Positions 34,028 to 45,338 of a stretch of 64,000 nucleotides of DNA are shown piece by piece. The stretch covers positions 403,584-467,583 of the forward strand of contig JAIXMR010000006.1 in the NCBI GenBank assembly GCA_025677835.1. Reading direction: 5' to 3'. Each line of letters opens with the position of its first letter. The first letter of the stretch is position 1. The stretch is from Sporodiniella umbellata. Its lineage: Eukaryota > Mucoromycota > Mucoromycetes > Mucorales > Rhizopodaceae. A program made the position numbers and the translations under genes. The notes below the pieces were generated by a model. The model worked only from the letters and a program-made list of their open reading frames with translations. It did not search any database and had not been told where the DNA came from.

Positions 34028-35744
34028 TAAAATTGCAAATCATTTTGTTAGCGTACAACACTCAATAAGCTTCTTTTCTTCTTTAGAAGGGAAATGCTGC
34101 TTGGAAAAAGCACCCTAGTATTTTCAAGGTAGACTTCAGAAGGGTTGGACATTCCAGAAAGGCGTAGCATTTAGCATACATACTTAGCGACGAAGGAACA
34201 GTTGTCATAATAAAGCCCTCAACATATTGCCCGCTTGAAGCCATAGAAACTAAAATCTTTATTATTTCAAGTCCTTGACATTTGTCCAACCCCTTCCCTT
34301 ACAGAGTATTGCTTCCGGCCTCACTTCTTAAACGCATAGTTACTTCTGTATTTTTTATAATAGATGTCAGATATATGAGCTGCTCTTAATCTGTCTCTAC
34401 ATCATTCTCTTTTTTTTCATTATGCAGAGAACTTATTTTGCTCTTGTATAATGTTTTGCTCGTAAGACTGTTATATTTAAGTAAATAATAGGATCTTAGC
34501 GCTATGTTGTTTCTTCCAGTCGTACTTTTCCACGCTTACTTTTTTTTACTGGGATAGCCAAGTTTATTACAGTTTGGTATTACAAATTGATTATTAAGCG
34601 CACTACAATTTGGGATAGAAATTTCGAATGTAAGAGATATTAGTATAAGGCACTCTCCACACTCACTAATGTAGTTCTCTTGAAGTGCTATCGTTTGGAA
34701 ATATGTAAGTTGTTATCAGGCCACTAAAACAAGTAAATAAGCAAACTCGGTAGGAATATCCTTAGGCTTATGCATACTGAATTACTTTCTGAGGAGTATC
34801 TGTAATAGAGACTACCTGACTAAAATCGAATAGAATAGCGTAGATAGTGCTTTATGTTTTCCACAAGCCCGAAATCAACTTGGTTTTTAAGGACGAGAAA
34901 AAAGAAGGAAAAACTATAAAGTAGAAACTAGCTGAATGTTTAATGAATCGTCATTTGCACCAACCCTTTTGTGTTTAGTTTATAAAAGCCAGCTGATACT
35001 CGTTACTAATAGTTATAAAGCTCAATTAAAGGCGTAGTATTAAAATGCCTAATACGCAAATGCGGTATGGAATGAATTCTAAAAATAATGACATTCAAGT
35101 TTATTTGGCAAGAGAAGCATCGAAGATGGCATTTCATTGATAATAGGTAGAGGCGACAAAAAAAAAATACCAGAACCTAGTGAATTTGTGAGTTATTATA
35201 AAACAGTAGCTCCTCTAGGTCTATAATGAAGAGCGCTGTAAATTGCTTTAGTAATTCATATTGAAAAAGGCCTTTGAGTCATTGTACGTATAATAGAGCT
35301 ACTATTTATTTGAGTATGGCAGACAATGTCTTGATAATTTTCTTTTGTACTCTAGACAGGTTATTCTTGGCTTTTAAACAAGGGGTTTCACCTAACGTGT
35401 ATGGCTAGATATTATAATGATATTTCAATAGTTGATTTAATTTGGCGACGAAAAAAACCCTCTGTATCAAGAAGTTGCTAGAACGAAAAATAACTTGAAG
35501 CTCTGTGATTATTGAAGACAAAAATACAGAATAAATTTTAGGGGAAATGCGAATACTATAAAAATATTAAAATACGTTCAAATTATTGTCTAATTGATAC
35601 CCTAGTTTCAAGAGTCAAATATAAGCAGAATACCAGTTATACTAAATGGCTACGGCGGAGTGCGGAAGTATTCTAGGCTGAATCTCAAAATAGAACCCTT
35701 TTTCACTTTTTTTTTTCATAAAAAATTCTATTCGATCGAAAGCC
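34028..35744. other. intergenic, no gene recognised
   Basis: AT-rich spacer between PRE7 and ELF1. One minus-strand open frame (34083-34289) has no clear start or homologue in memory and was not accepted as a gene. Confidence 0.5.
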
Positions 35745-36229
35745 ATGGTACACTTTTGCAGCTTTCTATAGTGTCAGTTTTAAACAAGTTCCAATAGGGG
35801 AAAAGAAAAACCAAAAGAAAGCCTCAGAGAAAGCTTAAAGAAAAGCTAGATACACAATTCAATTGCGTATTTTGTAATCATGAAAATAGTGTTGACTGTA
35901 AAATGTAAAACGCAAAACATTGCTTTCGTGCCCTCTTTTTACAAACAGTTAAAAAATAGTGACAATACAAATAAATTGGGCCATTTAAATTGTAAAGTAT
36001 GCTCAGTCACTTGGCAATATCCAGTCACCTGTAAGATTTCAAACTATATTACAGAATACAAAAATAACGGTTGTCATTAGATTTGGATGAGCCTGTTGAT
36101 GTCTATTCTGCTTGGATTGATGCTTGCGAAGATGTCAACAAAAAGAAAAAACGCGAAAATCTACGAAGATCTAGTGAAGTAGATGAGCCAAGATCTCCTG
36201 CCGCTGGCTCATATGACGAAGAAGAATAA
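35745..36229 (+). CDS. ELF1: transcription elongation factor ELF1 (ELOF1)
   Basis: Four exons, 35745-35747 (the ATG alone), 35798-35904, 35960-36030 and 36081-36229, give 109 residues. The spliced protein has a basic N-terminus ([16 protein letters not shown]) and a zinc ribbon with C24, C27, C48 and C51 ([10 protein letters not shown] and [10 protein letters not shown]). The family motif [15 protein letters not shown] follows, then an acidic tail. It binds the RNA polymerase II body during elongation through nucleosomes. The gene is invisible as a long open frame because each intron is short and in a different phase. The ATG is followed directly by a GT donor, as in eL18. Confidence 0.93.
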
Positions 36230-36327
36230 TTTATTTTCACAATAAATGTGTTCTCCTTTTGTATATATAATCTTTGTAAAAGAGCAAAAAAAACAAAATA
36301 ATGCGGCTAAGGGTGTTTTAGTTATGT

Positions 36328-37839
36328 TTATTGTTGAGCGCATCCAAAGTTACTTTGCTTTTCTTGTTCGTCTTCACTGTCGTCTTCGTCATATACATTA
36401 CGAGATTGGCCAGAACTGCCAAATGCTTCTAAAGTGGCATTCGTCAAACGATATTCATCAATTATTTCGTACTTTTCCAAAGTACTGGCTGGCCTTTTCG
36501 GTAACAAAGCCTCTAATTCTTTAATTTTTTCAATGCTGGTAAAACCGTCGTCAGGAAACTCAACATCGAATTGTATATACAAATCCCCACGACTATCGTG
36601 GTTTCTGTATGCGGGCATACCCTCATTAGGCACACGCTTTACCATGCCTGGTTTGATAACATGTCCTGGCAGTTGCTTAACTTGAATTCCACGACCGTCA
36701 AGATGTCTAACAAGAATTTTATCGAAGCCGCACAATGCTTCTGTCAATGATATTTTTACTTTGCAAAGAAGATCAGCTCCTTTGCGCTCAAAGACCTTGT
36801 GCTCATTTTGATTGAGCACTATAACTACGTCTCCTGGCTCAACTCCAGGCTATAAAATACATTAGTTCACCTTGCTTGCTTGTTGGCTACTACCTCTTGA
36901 TCCCCTTCGCCTTTCTGAACAATTTTTTGGCCATCCACCATACCCTTTTCGATATAGATATCCAAATACTTCTTTTCAACAGTTACTTTCTTTCCTTTGC
37001 ACTTTTTGCATCTATCTTTGGCAATCTCTCCTGTATGTCTACAGTCTTCACAAGGGACTTGCATCTGTTGTATCATGCCCATTCCTACTTGTCGCATGGC
37101 TACTTTAAAACCTCTTCCTTTACAGGTGCCGCATTTCCTGGTTGCTCCGGTCTTTCCACCCTTACTACAGAAAAATCAATAGGCGCAAAAGCAAAGACAT
37201 ATCCTTACCCGTCGCAGTTTGAGCATATCACGTTTTTCTCTAATGCAAGCCTTGTTCGCTTTCCGTTATAGAGATCTTCCAGTTTAACAGATAGAGGATA
37301 CTTCATAGTTTCGCCTTTTCTTGGGCGAGGTGGCGCGCCTCCGTAAAAATCGCCTCCTCCAAAACCAAAATCTCCTCCTCCTCCTCCTCCGCCTCCAAAC
37401 AGGTTAGCAAATAGTTCGTCAGCAGACATTCCATATCCGCCTCCTGCACCGCCAGGCCCTTCCTCTCCAAACTGGTCGTATGATGCTCGAGCATTAGGAT
37501 CAGAAAGAATTTCGTAGGCATGCGAAATTTCTTTGAACTATAGCATCCAAGTAAATAAAAAGTTTTCCCTTTTCCATGTTTTTTTTTATAAAAAAGAGAA
37601 AACGCTCACCCTTTCACCCTCATCAGGATTTTTGTCCGGGTGATATTTCATAGCCTATATTGAGAGTTTTAAGTAAAGATCTACAATGTGTCAAGATCTA
37701 ACCAATTTTCTATAGGCCTAAATTTTAAACTTTGTTAGAAAACCTAATTCAAGTAATCATGCGATACCTTCTTAATTTCGCTTTCAGTTGCGCTGGTCTC
37801 TATTTCGAGAATCTCATAGTATTTTGTCTCAACAACCAT
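36328..37839 (-). CDS. YDJ1: type I DnaJ/Hsp40 chaperone with CAAX box (Ydj1-like)
   Basis: Six exons, 37839-37768, 37717-37703, 37654-37610, 37537-37209, 37164-36894 and 36849-36328, give 417 residues. Exon 2 is a 15-base microexon (AYRKL) needed to complete the J domain, which has the HPD motif in KYHPDKNPDE. A glycine-rich linker follows, then the zinc-finger region (CSNCDGKGG, CGTCKGRG, CEDCRHTG, CKKCKGKK) and the C-terminal substrate domains. The end, CAQQ, is a farnesylation box as in Ydj1. It stimulates cytosolic Hsp70 and helps mitochondrial precursor import, so it works with TOM70. The third zinc repeat departs from CxxCxGxG. Confidence 0.96.
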
Positions 37840-39885
37840 GTTCAATCTAGGCAAAGCGAATAAAAAAGTTTACATTTATTTGACTAAAATTGTTTTTGAG
37901 TCTAAAAAAGCTGCTTTTTAACGTTGTTTTAAAAATCGGCTACGGATTATTAAAATGAGAGCGTTACTAAAAAAAAAAAAAGTGCTATAAAGTCTCGTCG
38001 AGTGTATTGAGAAAATAGCCTGCTGCTGTTAAGTAACATTAATTATCAGCTAAAAATCAAACACACGCAGTGAAAAGGAGGATACAATATAGAAAGTTTA
38101 TAACAAGAAAAGAACATTACAAGTATAATGGTGCCCAATTTTATTTTAGATATTTCTAGATTTCATCTTTAAGTTTTGGCTTTGGCCTACAGTTCAATTT
38201 TTTTTGTTAGTTCTACTTTTTTACTTTTTCTTTTACTTCCTATTCTAACTAAGGTGTATTGATAAGATAACGTATACATTATATTCCGGTTATATGTTCC
38301 TTTTTTTAGTACATCTTCCCCGTTTTATGGCGTTGCTCAGATCGTTTTGTGTTCGAGTTTTGTAAACCATGACTAAAAGCTGCATTATTAATTGTTCTCT
38401 ATATTTTCTCTTGCTTTTTTGTCAAAACAATAGACCGTTCTATTCTGACATGCCCAATAGCTTCTTATATTAGCTAATATGTTCCCAGAGCGAGAGTATT
38501 GAGTTTTCTTACCCGATTATCTCCAGACTCTATTCTTTAAATCCCTTTTTATATTACAACAAAGCCTATGCAATTAGCAACGATGTAAAGCAGACCAAAA
38601 TAGTTGCTGGGTTCTTTTGCATAGAGAAGCTTGTGTTAAGAAAACTTGGAGCTTTGGAGTGGTTATTACCTTCTTTTCAGCCATTTTGTTACCGTCTGTT
38701 TACACGTTATGACTGTATAGGTTGCAATTGTACCCCAAATCACTTGAGTTCTTTTATTGTTTGATACCAAAAAAAATTTTAAAAGAAAGTATATGGCCTC
38801 TAGAGTACAATGTAACTCTTGAACTTTGAAGCACTTTTCAATACATCTGTAAGCCTAAAAACGAATATTATCTTATCTACAAAAAATTGTAGCTCAGCAC
38901 AAGACTTTCGTTCGTACGATATGGTGTGCTACTAAATAAACCATGAAGGGCATTTCTACGTATATGTTTTTCGTTGTTAAAATTAAAAACAAGTACCTCT
39001 TTCAATAAAAATTACAAGACTTTCAAGTAAAGCAACTACCTTTATATCTTCAAAGTTCGTCTAGTAGTATTGTTTTCCCTTTATTGTTCCGAAAAGCTAA
39101 CTACACAGCTAAGAAAACATACTCAAAGTTGAAGGCATGATCAATGCCTTATTTTAAAAGTTTTTGCAAAACTGCTAAACAAGCCAAATACTCTCTTTGC
39201 TGGACATTTAAATATGCTAAAGTTTGCCAGTGAAGTTTCTCAATTTTGCAATGCAGAGCCCCTCATTTTTTTTTTTTTTTTTTTGGTTCTTTTCAAAAAT
39301 GGTTTTCATAACTATTTCCTGAGTTACATTGCGAATTGACAAACATTACTTGTCAGATGAATGTTTCTCGAATTATCCAAAAAAGACGAGCTGCTTTGAA
39401 TAAGGAAAGAAAAAAACTTTTTTTGAAGGGTAAATGTATCAAATTAAAAAAAGATAAAAAACAGGAGAAAAAAATTAGACAATTCCAACAGGGTTTTGAG
39501 CAACAGATTATACGAGGCTGGATAAACGTTAGCTTTTTAAGTTTTTAAGAACTTTGCAGTTTTATCGCTATTAACAACAAGGCGAAGACAGATTATCATT
39601 TTGTTATTATAGACCCTTTTTAACTCTTCCTCCTCTTTCATATCATCTTCAAAATGAGGTGCTATATGTGATACAAATACTGGGCTGACACGAAGGTGAG
39701 GGGACTTCAAGCTTCTGACTTAAAAAGGGGTTTTTTTTATGTTTTATATCTTGACCTGAAAATGAATTCGATATCAGACCCCGTTCTCAATTTCTTTGAT
39801 TTTCCTTCTTTTTTTTTTTTATTGTCCTTCTTTCTGCTATATAACTCGAAAAGAGGCTATCGGACATCAGTTAAAATACAACAAA
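37840..39885. other. intergenic, no gene recognised
   Basis: About 2 kb of AT-rich spacer between the DnaJ gene and the transporter. A lysine-rich open frame at 39336-39548 has no recognisable family and low-complexity composition. Confidence 0.5.
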
Positions 39886-41435
39886 ATGTCTAAAACTAAT
39901 AGTGAAAGCAGTGGGACTATACCTAGCTTTAATGGGACTAACAGTGGCTCAAATGATTTTGTCGTTCAGAAACTTGATCCTAAGCAGTCAACTGGTTATG
40001 GTACAATGCCTCCCAAAGCAAACTTAGAGAATGGAGTAGAAGACAATGACTTATTGCAGTCTACTCAACCAGGATATGGTACAAGATCTGGGTGGGATGT
40101 CTCCTTAAACATAGTTAATGCAACCGTTGGATCAGGGGTGATTGGGTTACCTTTCGCACTTATGCTTTCTGGATTCACTTGGGGTATTCTTATATCCATA
40201 TTTGTTGGCGTATTGACTTTTACTGCGATATATTCGCTTATTCTGACTGGGCAAAGAAGTCAAATATTTAATTTCGCATCTCTTGCTGAAGTAGCTATGG
40301 GCAACTTCGGTTATCATATGCTAAACTTGATGCTTTTTATACAAAGTTGCGGAAGCATCATTAGCTACTTTATACGTAAGCGTTATAAAAGGACCAAACC
40401 AAAAAAGCTAACTATCCGTAGTTGTGGCCGATACTATACCTGTTTTACTAGGACTATATATTCCTCAGTATCCTATACTGGCTGATCGACAAATTGTTAC
40501 TGTTTTTGTTGGCATCGTTGTGGTACAGTGCAAAAGCTATGTAATTTTTTTTTTTTAACATTTGTATAGATTTTTCCACTTAATTTGTTTAGATCAATTG
40601 GGGCATTGGCTAAGTGGTCTGCTTTTGCCGTTTTGCTTTTACCCATCATGATTTTAAGTGTACTAATAAGAGCACCTTCTTATGCACCTGAACACAAAGC
40701 TCCTTTATTTGAAGTTGGTAGGGATCCTATTGGTGCGATGGGAATAATGTCATTTGCCTTTGTTTGTTCGCAAGTTGCCTTTTCGAACTATTTGTCTCAA
40801 AGCAATCAATCTATGAATGGATGGAAAAAGACTTCAATATGCTCTACAGTTTTAAGTTGGACTATTTCTATCTTATTTGCCGTGATTGGCTACCTTAGCT
40901 TTGGTCAAGACGTGAACTCAAATATTTTCAGTAACTTTCCTGCTGATGATCATGTAATTAATATCGGCAGACTTGCTCTTGGCTTGTCTATGGTATTGAC
41001 AGTGCCGTAAGTTAAGAACAATGTTGCTTTTTATTTGATCTAACTATTTAGGACAGTATGGGCTTTTATCCTGCTAGGGACGCGGTACAAAAAACCATAG
41101 GATTTGAAACTGCAAGCCGACAGCCAACTAATATCGAGCACTACACTGTTACCATTATTTTATATACCTTTTTCCTTGTTGCCGGCATAAAAATCCATTC
41201 TCTTGGAAAGGTATACTCTATCGTCGGTGGTGTTGCCTCTTCGTTCTTAGCATACATCATACCTGGATTCGCATATATAGCTGTGTTTCATCCTAAATGG
41301 TTGAGACGTTCAGAGACTTTATTGACTAAGCCAGAGGATGTCAAAAGTTTGTGGTGGCTCGATATTGCCTCAGTTGTTCTGATTAGTTTTGGCACTATTA
41401 TTATGCTTTTCACAGCAAAGAGTGCATTTAATTAA
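39886..41435 (+). CDS. AVT-type amino acid transporter (AAAP family)
   Basis: Four exons, 39886-40375, 40422-40522, 40570-41006 and 41057-41435, give 468 residues. A hydrophilic N-terminus with two YGT repeats precedes the core. The AAAP signature NIVNATVGSGVIGLPFALML marks the first helix, and about eleven helices follow. It resembles SLC38 and yeast Avt5-7, which export neutral or acidic amino acids from the vacuole. The last intron must end at GGACAG (41056) rather than TTTAG to keep VPMGFYPARDAVQ in frame. A longer in-frame ATG at 39796 lies in AT-rich leader and was not chosen. Confidence 0.88.
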
Positions 41436-43530
41436 TAAAAAAAAAAGATTCATTGGAGTAGTGAAAGCTTCCGATCATTTCAAAATTCAATTGAGGCATC
41501 AAAACGAAGCAAAAAAATGTCACCAACAGTTATAGTGAAACTAGAAAATACAAAGTTATGGAAAGGAATGTTAAATCGTAAATCTGTTTTTCGATAACTA
41601 CATTTGTCAAAATATAACATTTTTGAAACCACTGTAGCTTAACCATCGTGCTATACAACTATTGTATCCGAGGTCACTCCACAAAACAAAATATAAAACA
41701 TTCAAATAGGACCTGACTCACTAGGTTATCAGCATTGTTCAAATTAAACAGCTTAGCAGGAAGCTGAATTTACAAAAACAACAACAACAAAGAGCATCGC
41801 GTTTTAAGAATAAGGACGCTCTATCTATAAGTTCAGTTGATTTCGATCTACCATTTCCTGTCTAAAATGCTACGGAAACAGTTTTAATATATACAAAAGG
41901 TATTACAGATGTATACAACTATGTTAAGTGGTTTATAGAGTGTAATTTATAAAAACTGTTTTATTTTCCGCTTCGTAAACAAAGCTACATTTGAGCAGAA
42001 TATCCAATATAGAGCATATTTCTCTATATTTAAATACTTATAAGTACATGAATCCTAAGTGCTCTATCACAGTTTTTCAGACACTGTTATAGCGTTCAAA
42101 GAATTGTAAAGTTGAAGTACTATAAGCCTTGTGGTTATTAAAGGCCATCTTGTAGGCTACTGACAGCTATCATCAAATACACTGCAAGACTTTTTTACTC
42201 GAAAACAATCAATCTTACTTTGAATTTATACTTATATTAGTGGAGACACGGCTTACAAAAGATAGAATGGAGTAGTTATCTATCAAAAAGTACGATACTA
42301 TACTACATCTACTTACAGTCGAGTCAGTACTTGTTAATCACAAACAAAAGTTTACACAAGCGTAGTAGCAACGGTTTAGGTAACAGCCTAGACTGCGATT
42401 AGCGCAGCAGCTTCCAAAGAAACTTGAACACCGTCTGTTTTTTCTCAAGATTTATACTCAAAACCCAAATGCAACTTTTGGGGATACTTGAATTCTTTGG
42501 CAACGTAACAATGTTAAGAATGATCAACATCGCTCATTATACAGAGCGCGTACTATATATGGTTCTTCATTTGATTTTTTTCTGTTAGTTTTCTACTCTC
42601 AAACTACACGAAGAAAAGCAGTGTGCTTTTGAACGAAAGAAAATGCCAGACACAAGCAAAAGAAGAAACGAGATCAAACAGAAACAAAGGGCATAAAACC
42701 GGAAATATAAAACAAAGTGACAATACCACTAGATATATTTAAAGAGGATATAATATGTAATTATGGGTGTCTCAAATGTCGCTACTTGTATTGCTAAATT
42801 TATTCATAGCTTACATGAAACTGGCTCCTTCAAAAACCAGTTCAATGAATGAGACAGAAAGTGTGTATTTTTTTGCAATTCTCTGGCAAGCAGGCACATA
42901 TTAGATTTTACGATCTGCGGTACAACATATCAGAAAATCAAAAAAACAGCTCCTTGTGATTCAGGGACTTGGGGGTATGACTTTTGAACACGAATGAATA
43001 AAATATCACAAATATATAGCGACATGTATACATGCATAAAAGGCAAGCTAACAATTATGTTTTATAAAAGCTATTCTAGACCTGTAATAGCTGCTGCGCA
43101 TACGGTTTCCAAACCGTTAACTAAAGACTCGTCCGCTCAGTAACGAATTGCAGCAGCATTAATGTTGTTTGCAATAACAGTTAGCTGTATTTTACCAGCC
43201 GAATGTACCTGATGCTTTTTCTCCGTCCCAGCCCCTAAGCACTACGCCTAGCTTGATTCTTTAGTAGCTCGAAGGATATTACATATAGCCAAGTATAAAT
43301 ACAAAAATCACAGAGTTGCAGGAGCTAATACTTGGTGCTCTTCATTCTTAGTAAAACTATGATTTTGGCTTCTTCCACTTTTGTTTAGTGTCTATTGAAT
43401 TTTGAAATAGCCAATTTTTTTTCTGGTTCAATAAAAAATACCTAACCAAAAGTGACTGGCAATTTTAATATACTATGAGAACTTTCACGTGCGAAACTCT
43501 TTTTCTTGTTCTTGTTTTGTGATAGAACAA
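41436..43530. other. intergenic with a structured segment
   Basis: About 2.1 kb of AT-rich spacer between two genes on the same strand. The segment 43085-43161 has nested inverted repeats (see findings). No protein gene or tRNA was recognised. Confidence 0.5.
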
Positions 43531-45294
43531 ATGGCTGCCAACTATCATATATTTGCCGAGAAAAACTTCAGAGGCTTTGTTTACTGTGATTATTGTAGTA
43601 AGCTTCTTTGGGGATTGGCCAAACAAGGCGTACAATGTAAAAGTAAACATTGAAGTTAGAACAAAAGTTATACATATAAAACACAATAATTGAATGCTTT
43701 TTTAGAATGCGGTTATAGTTGTCACATATCTTGTAGCGATAAAGTCGTTCAATGCCGAACATTTAGACGCTGGAGTCCAGATTCTCTTTCAATGACAGAC
43801 TCTGAGCCTGATTCCATTTCAAGGCATTCAGCCAATAAAAGTTTACGGCCCTCATTGGACAGTTTGCGGTATTTGGAAGAGGAAGGCAGTACAGACAGAA
43901 AATCGAAAACTGCAATCACTTTATACGATGACGCATTATCTCGAAGCTTCAAAAGCCCTGAAGAGCCTTTAAAGTCACCTTCTCTTTTAAGTAACAACAA
44001 AGCATACAGGAAATCTCTAAAACAACAACTTCAAAAATCAAAAGCATACATTGATATGGACGCAGTAAGTCCTCAAGCCACTGCAAAGGCATTCACTCGA
44101 CTGGTAGCAAGATCCAGGGCTTTTTTTAGTCTGGTGACGCTATTCAATGAAATATACTACTGGAAAAGCGCCTTACGCTCTTTGTCTATCTGCTTTCTTT
44201 GGACCTCAATTTGTGAGTGATACGTAAATAGCATATTGTTAGTTTTTAATACCTTGAATTTGGGTAGGCCTATACCCACAAACACTAGTTTTTATTCCAC
44301 CTTTAACGGTGTTCTGGCTTTGTAAGCGTGTTGGACTGAAACCTTATTTACAGGCATCTTTTGTTTTGACACCTCGATACGACGAAAAAACACCAGAGTA
44401 TTGTGCAAATCTTGAGCAGATGCAACAGGCTTTTGTTTTTTTTATTCGTCTTTACGATAACTTGGCATACCATTTAAACCACATCAGTCTAGATAGCTTT
44501 ACCTATAAAATCCTGTTTATTCTAAGTCTCTGTGTTTCAACTGTCTTTTATTACTTTGGCCGAAATTTGCTCTTACTATCTGGCCTTTTGATTTTGCTGA
44601 ACAAAACATGGGTTGGAAGTACACTAGAAACTCTTCTATTATTTACAATTGAACTGCTACAAACAGTCATAGATATATCTAACAGGCTGGACTATCGTCG
44701 CACAGCATCCCAGAAAAAAACAATCGAGGTATCTGTTTACGAAAACCAACGATGGTGGGCTGGCGTGGGATATACATCACAGGTAGATTATGAACTATAA
44801 ACACCGTAGTTCTTATTTAGTGTTGGCTTTTTGCTAGATGCTGAGAACAGAAAGAGCTTCTTGGTCAAACATCACAGGCTTAGAGCCTGTGCCTTTTAAA
44901 GAAGACATCCCATCACCTACAAGCTACATGTGGATAAAAGAAGAGGAGTGGGCCTTAGATACAACAGGCCCTTGGATAGACGATAGACTTGGAATAGGTA
45001 TATCAATGAAATTAATAATTGTATTCTAAGCTCTCTTTTATTTGTGTATATCTGTGTTTACATCAACTAGTGGTAAATCATTTTGTGGTTTTGAAAAAGA
45101 GAAACTAACAAATACAACAGAAAGCAGTTGAATGCGACAAAGACGGGTGGGTCTACTCTGACCATAAATGGTCTCAAGAGTTCAAGGCTTCAGATGTTTG
45201 CAAAATTTCTGTGAACGGACATGTCGATAGTATCAAAGCTTTGACAAGAAGAAGAAGATGGTTTAGAAAAGCCGTATCTTTAGTTGAGCTTTAG
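43531..45294 (+). CDS. C1-domain protein with peroxin/dysferlin (Pex30-type) region
   Basis: Five exons, 43531-43642, 43706-44212, 44268-44782, 44838-44997 and 45128-45294, give 486 residues. Residues about 6-56 form a C1 zinc finger (HIFAEKNFRG, CDYCSKLLWGLAKQG, CKKCGYSCHISC), the diacylglycerol-binding type. A serine-rich linker follows. Then come hydrophobic segments (LFILSLCVSTVFYYFG and beyond) and a dysferlin domain split over three exons: VSVYENQRWW, EEEWALDTTGPW, CDKDGWVYSDHKW, ending LTRRRRWFRKA. This matches the Pex24/Pex30 family of ER-peroxisome reticulon-like proteins. The acceptor of the last intron (45127 or 45124) is uncertain by one codon. Confidence 0.85.
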
Positions 45295-45338
45295 TATCAA
45301 TAAATTTTCTTTTTTCTGTATTAGAACAAACATGTTTA

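Noticed and set aside
34083..34289. minus-strand frame of 68 codons
   Set aside because: No supported start, no splice partner and no family recognised; left as unexplained.
39336..39548. lysine-rich plus-strand frame of 70 codons
   Set aside because: Low complexity in an AT-rich spacer; no domain or conserved pattern seen.
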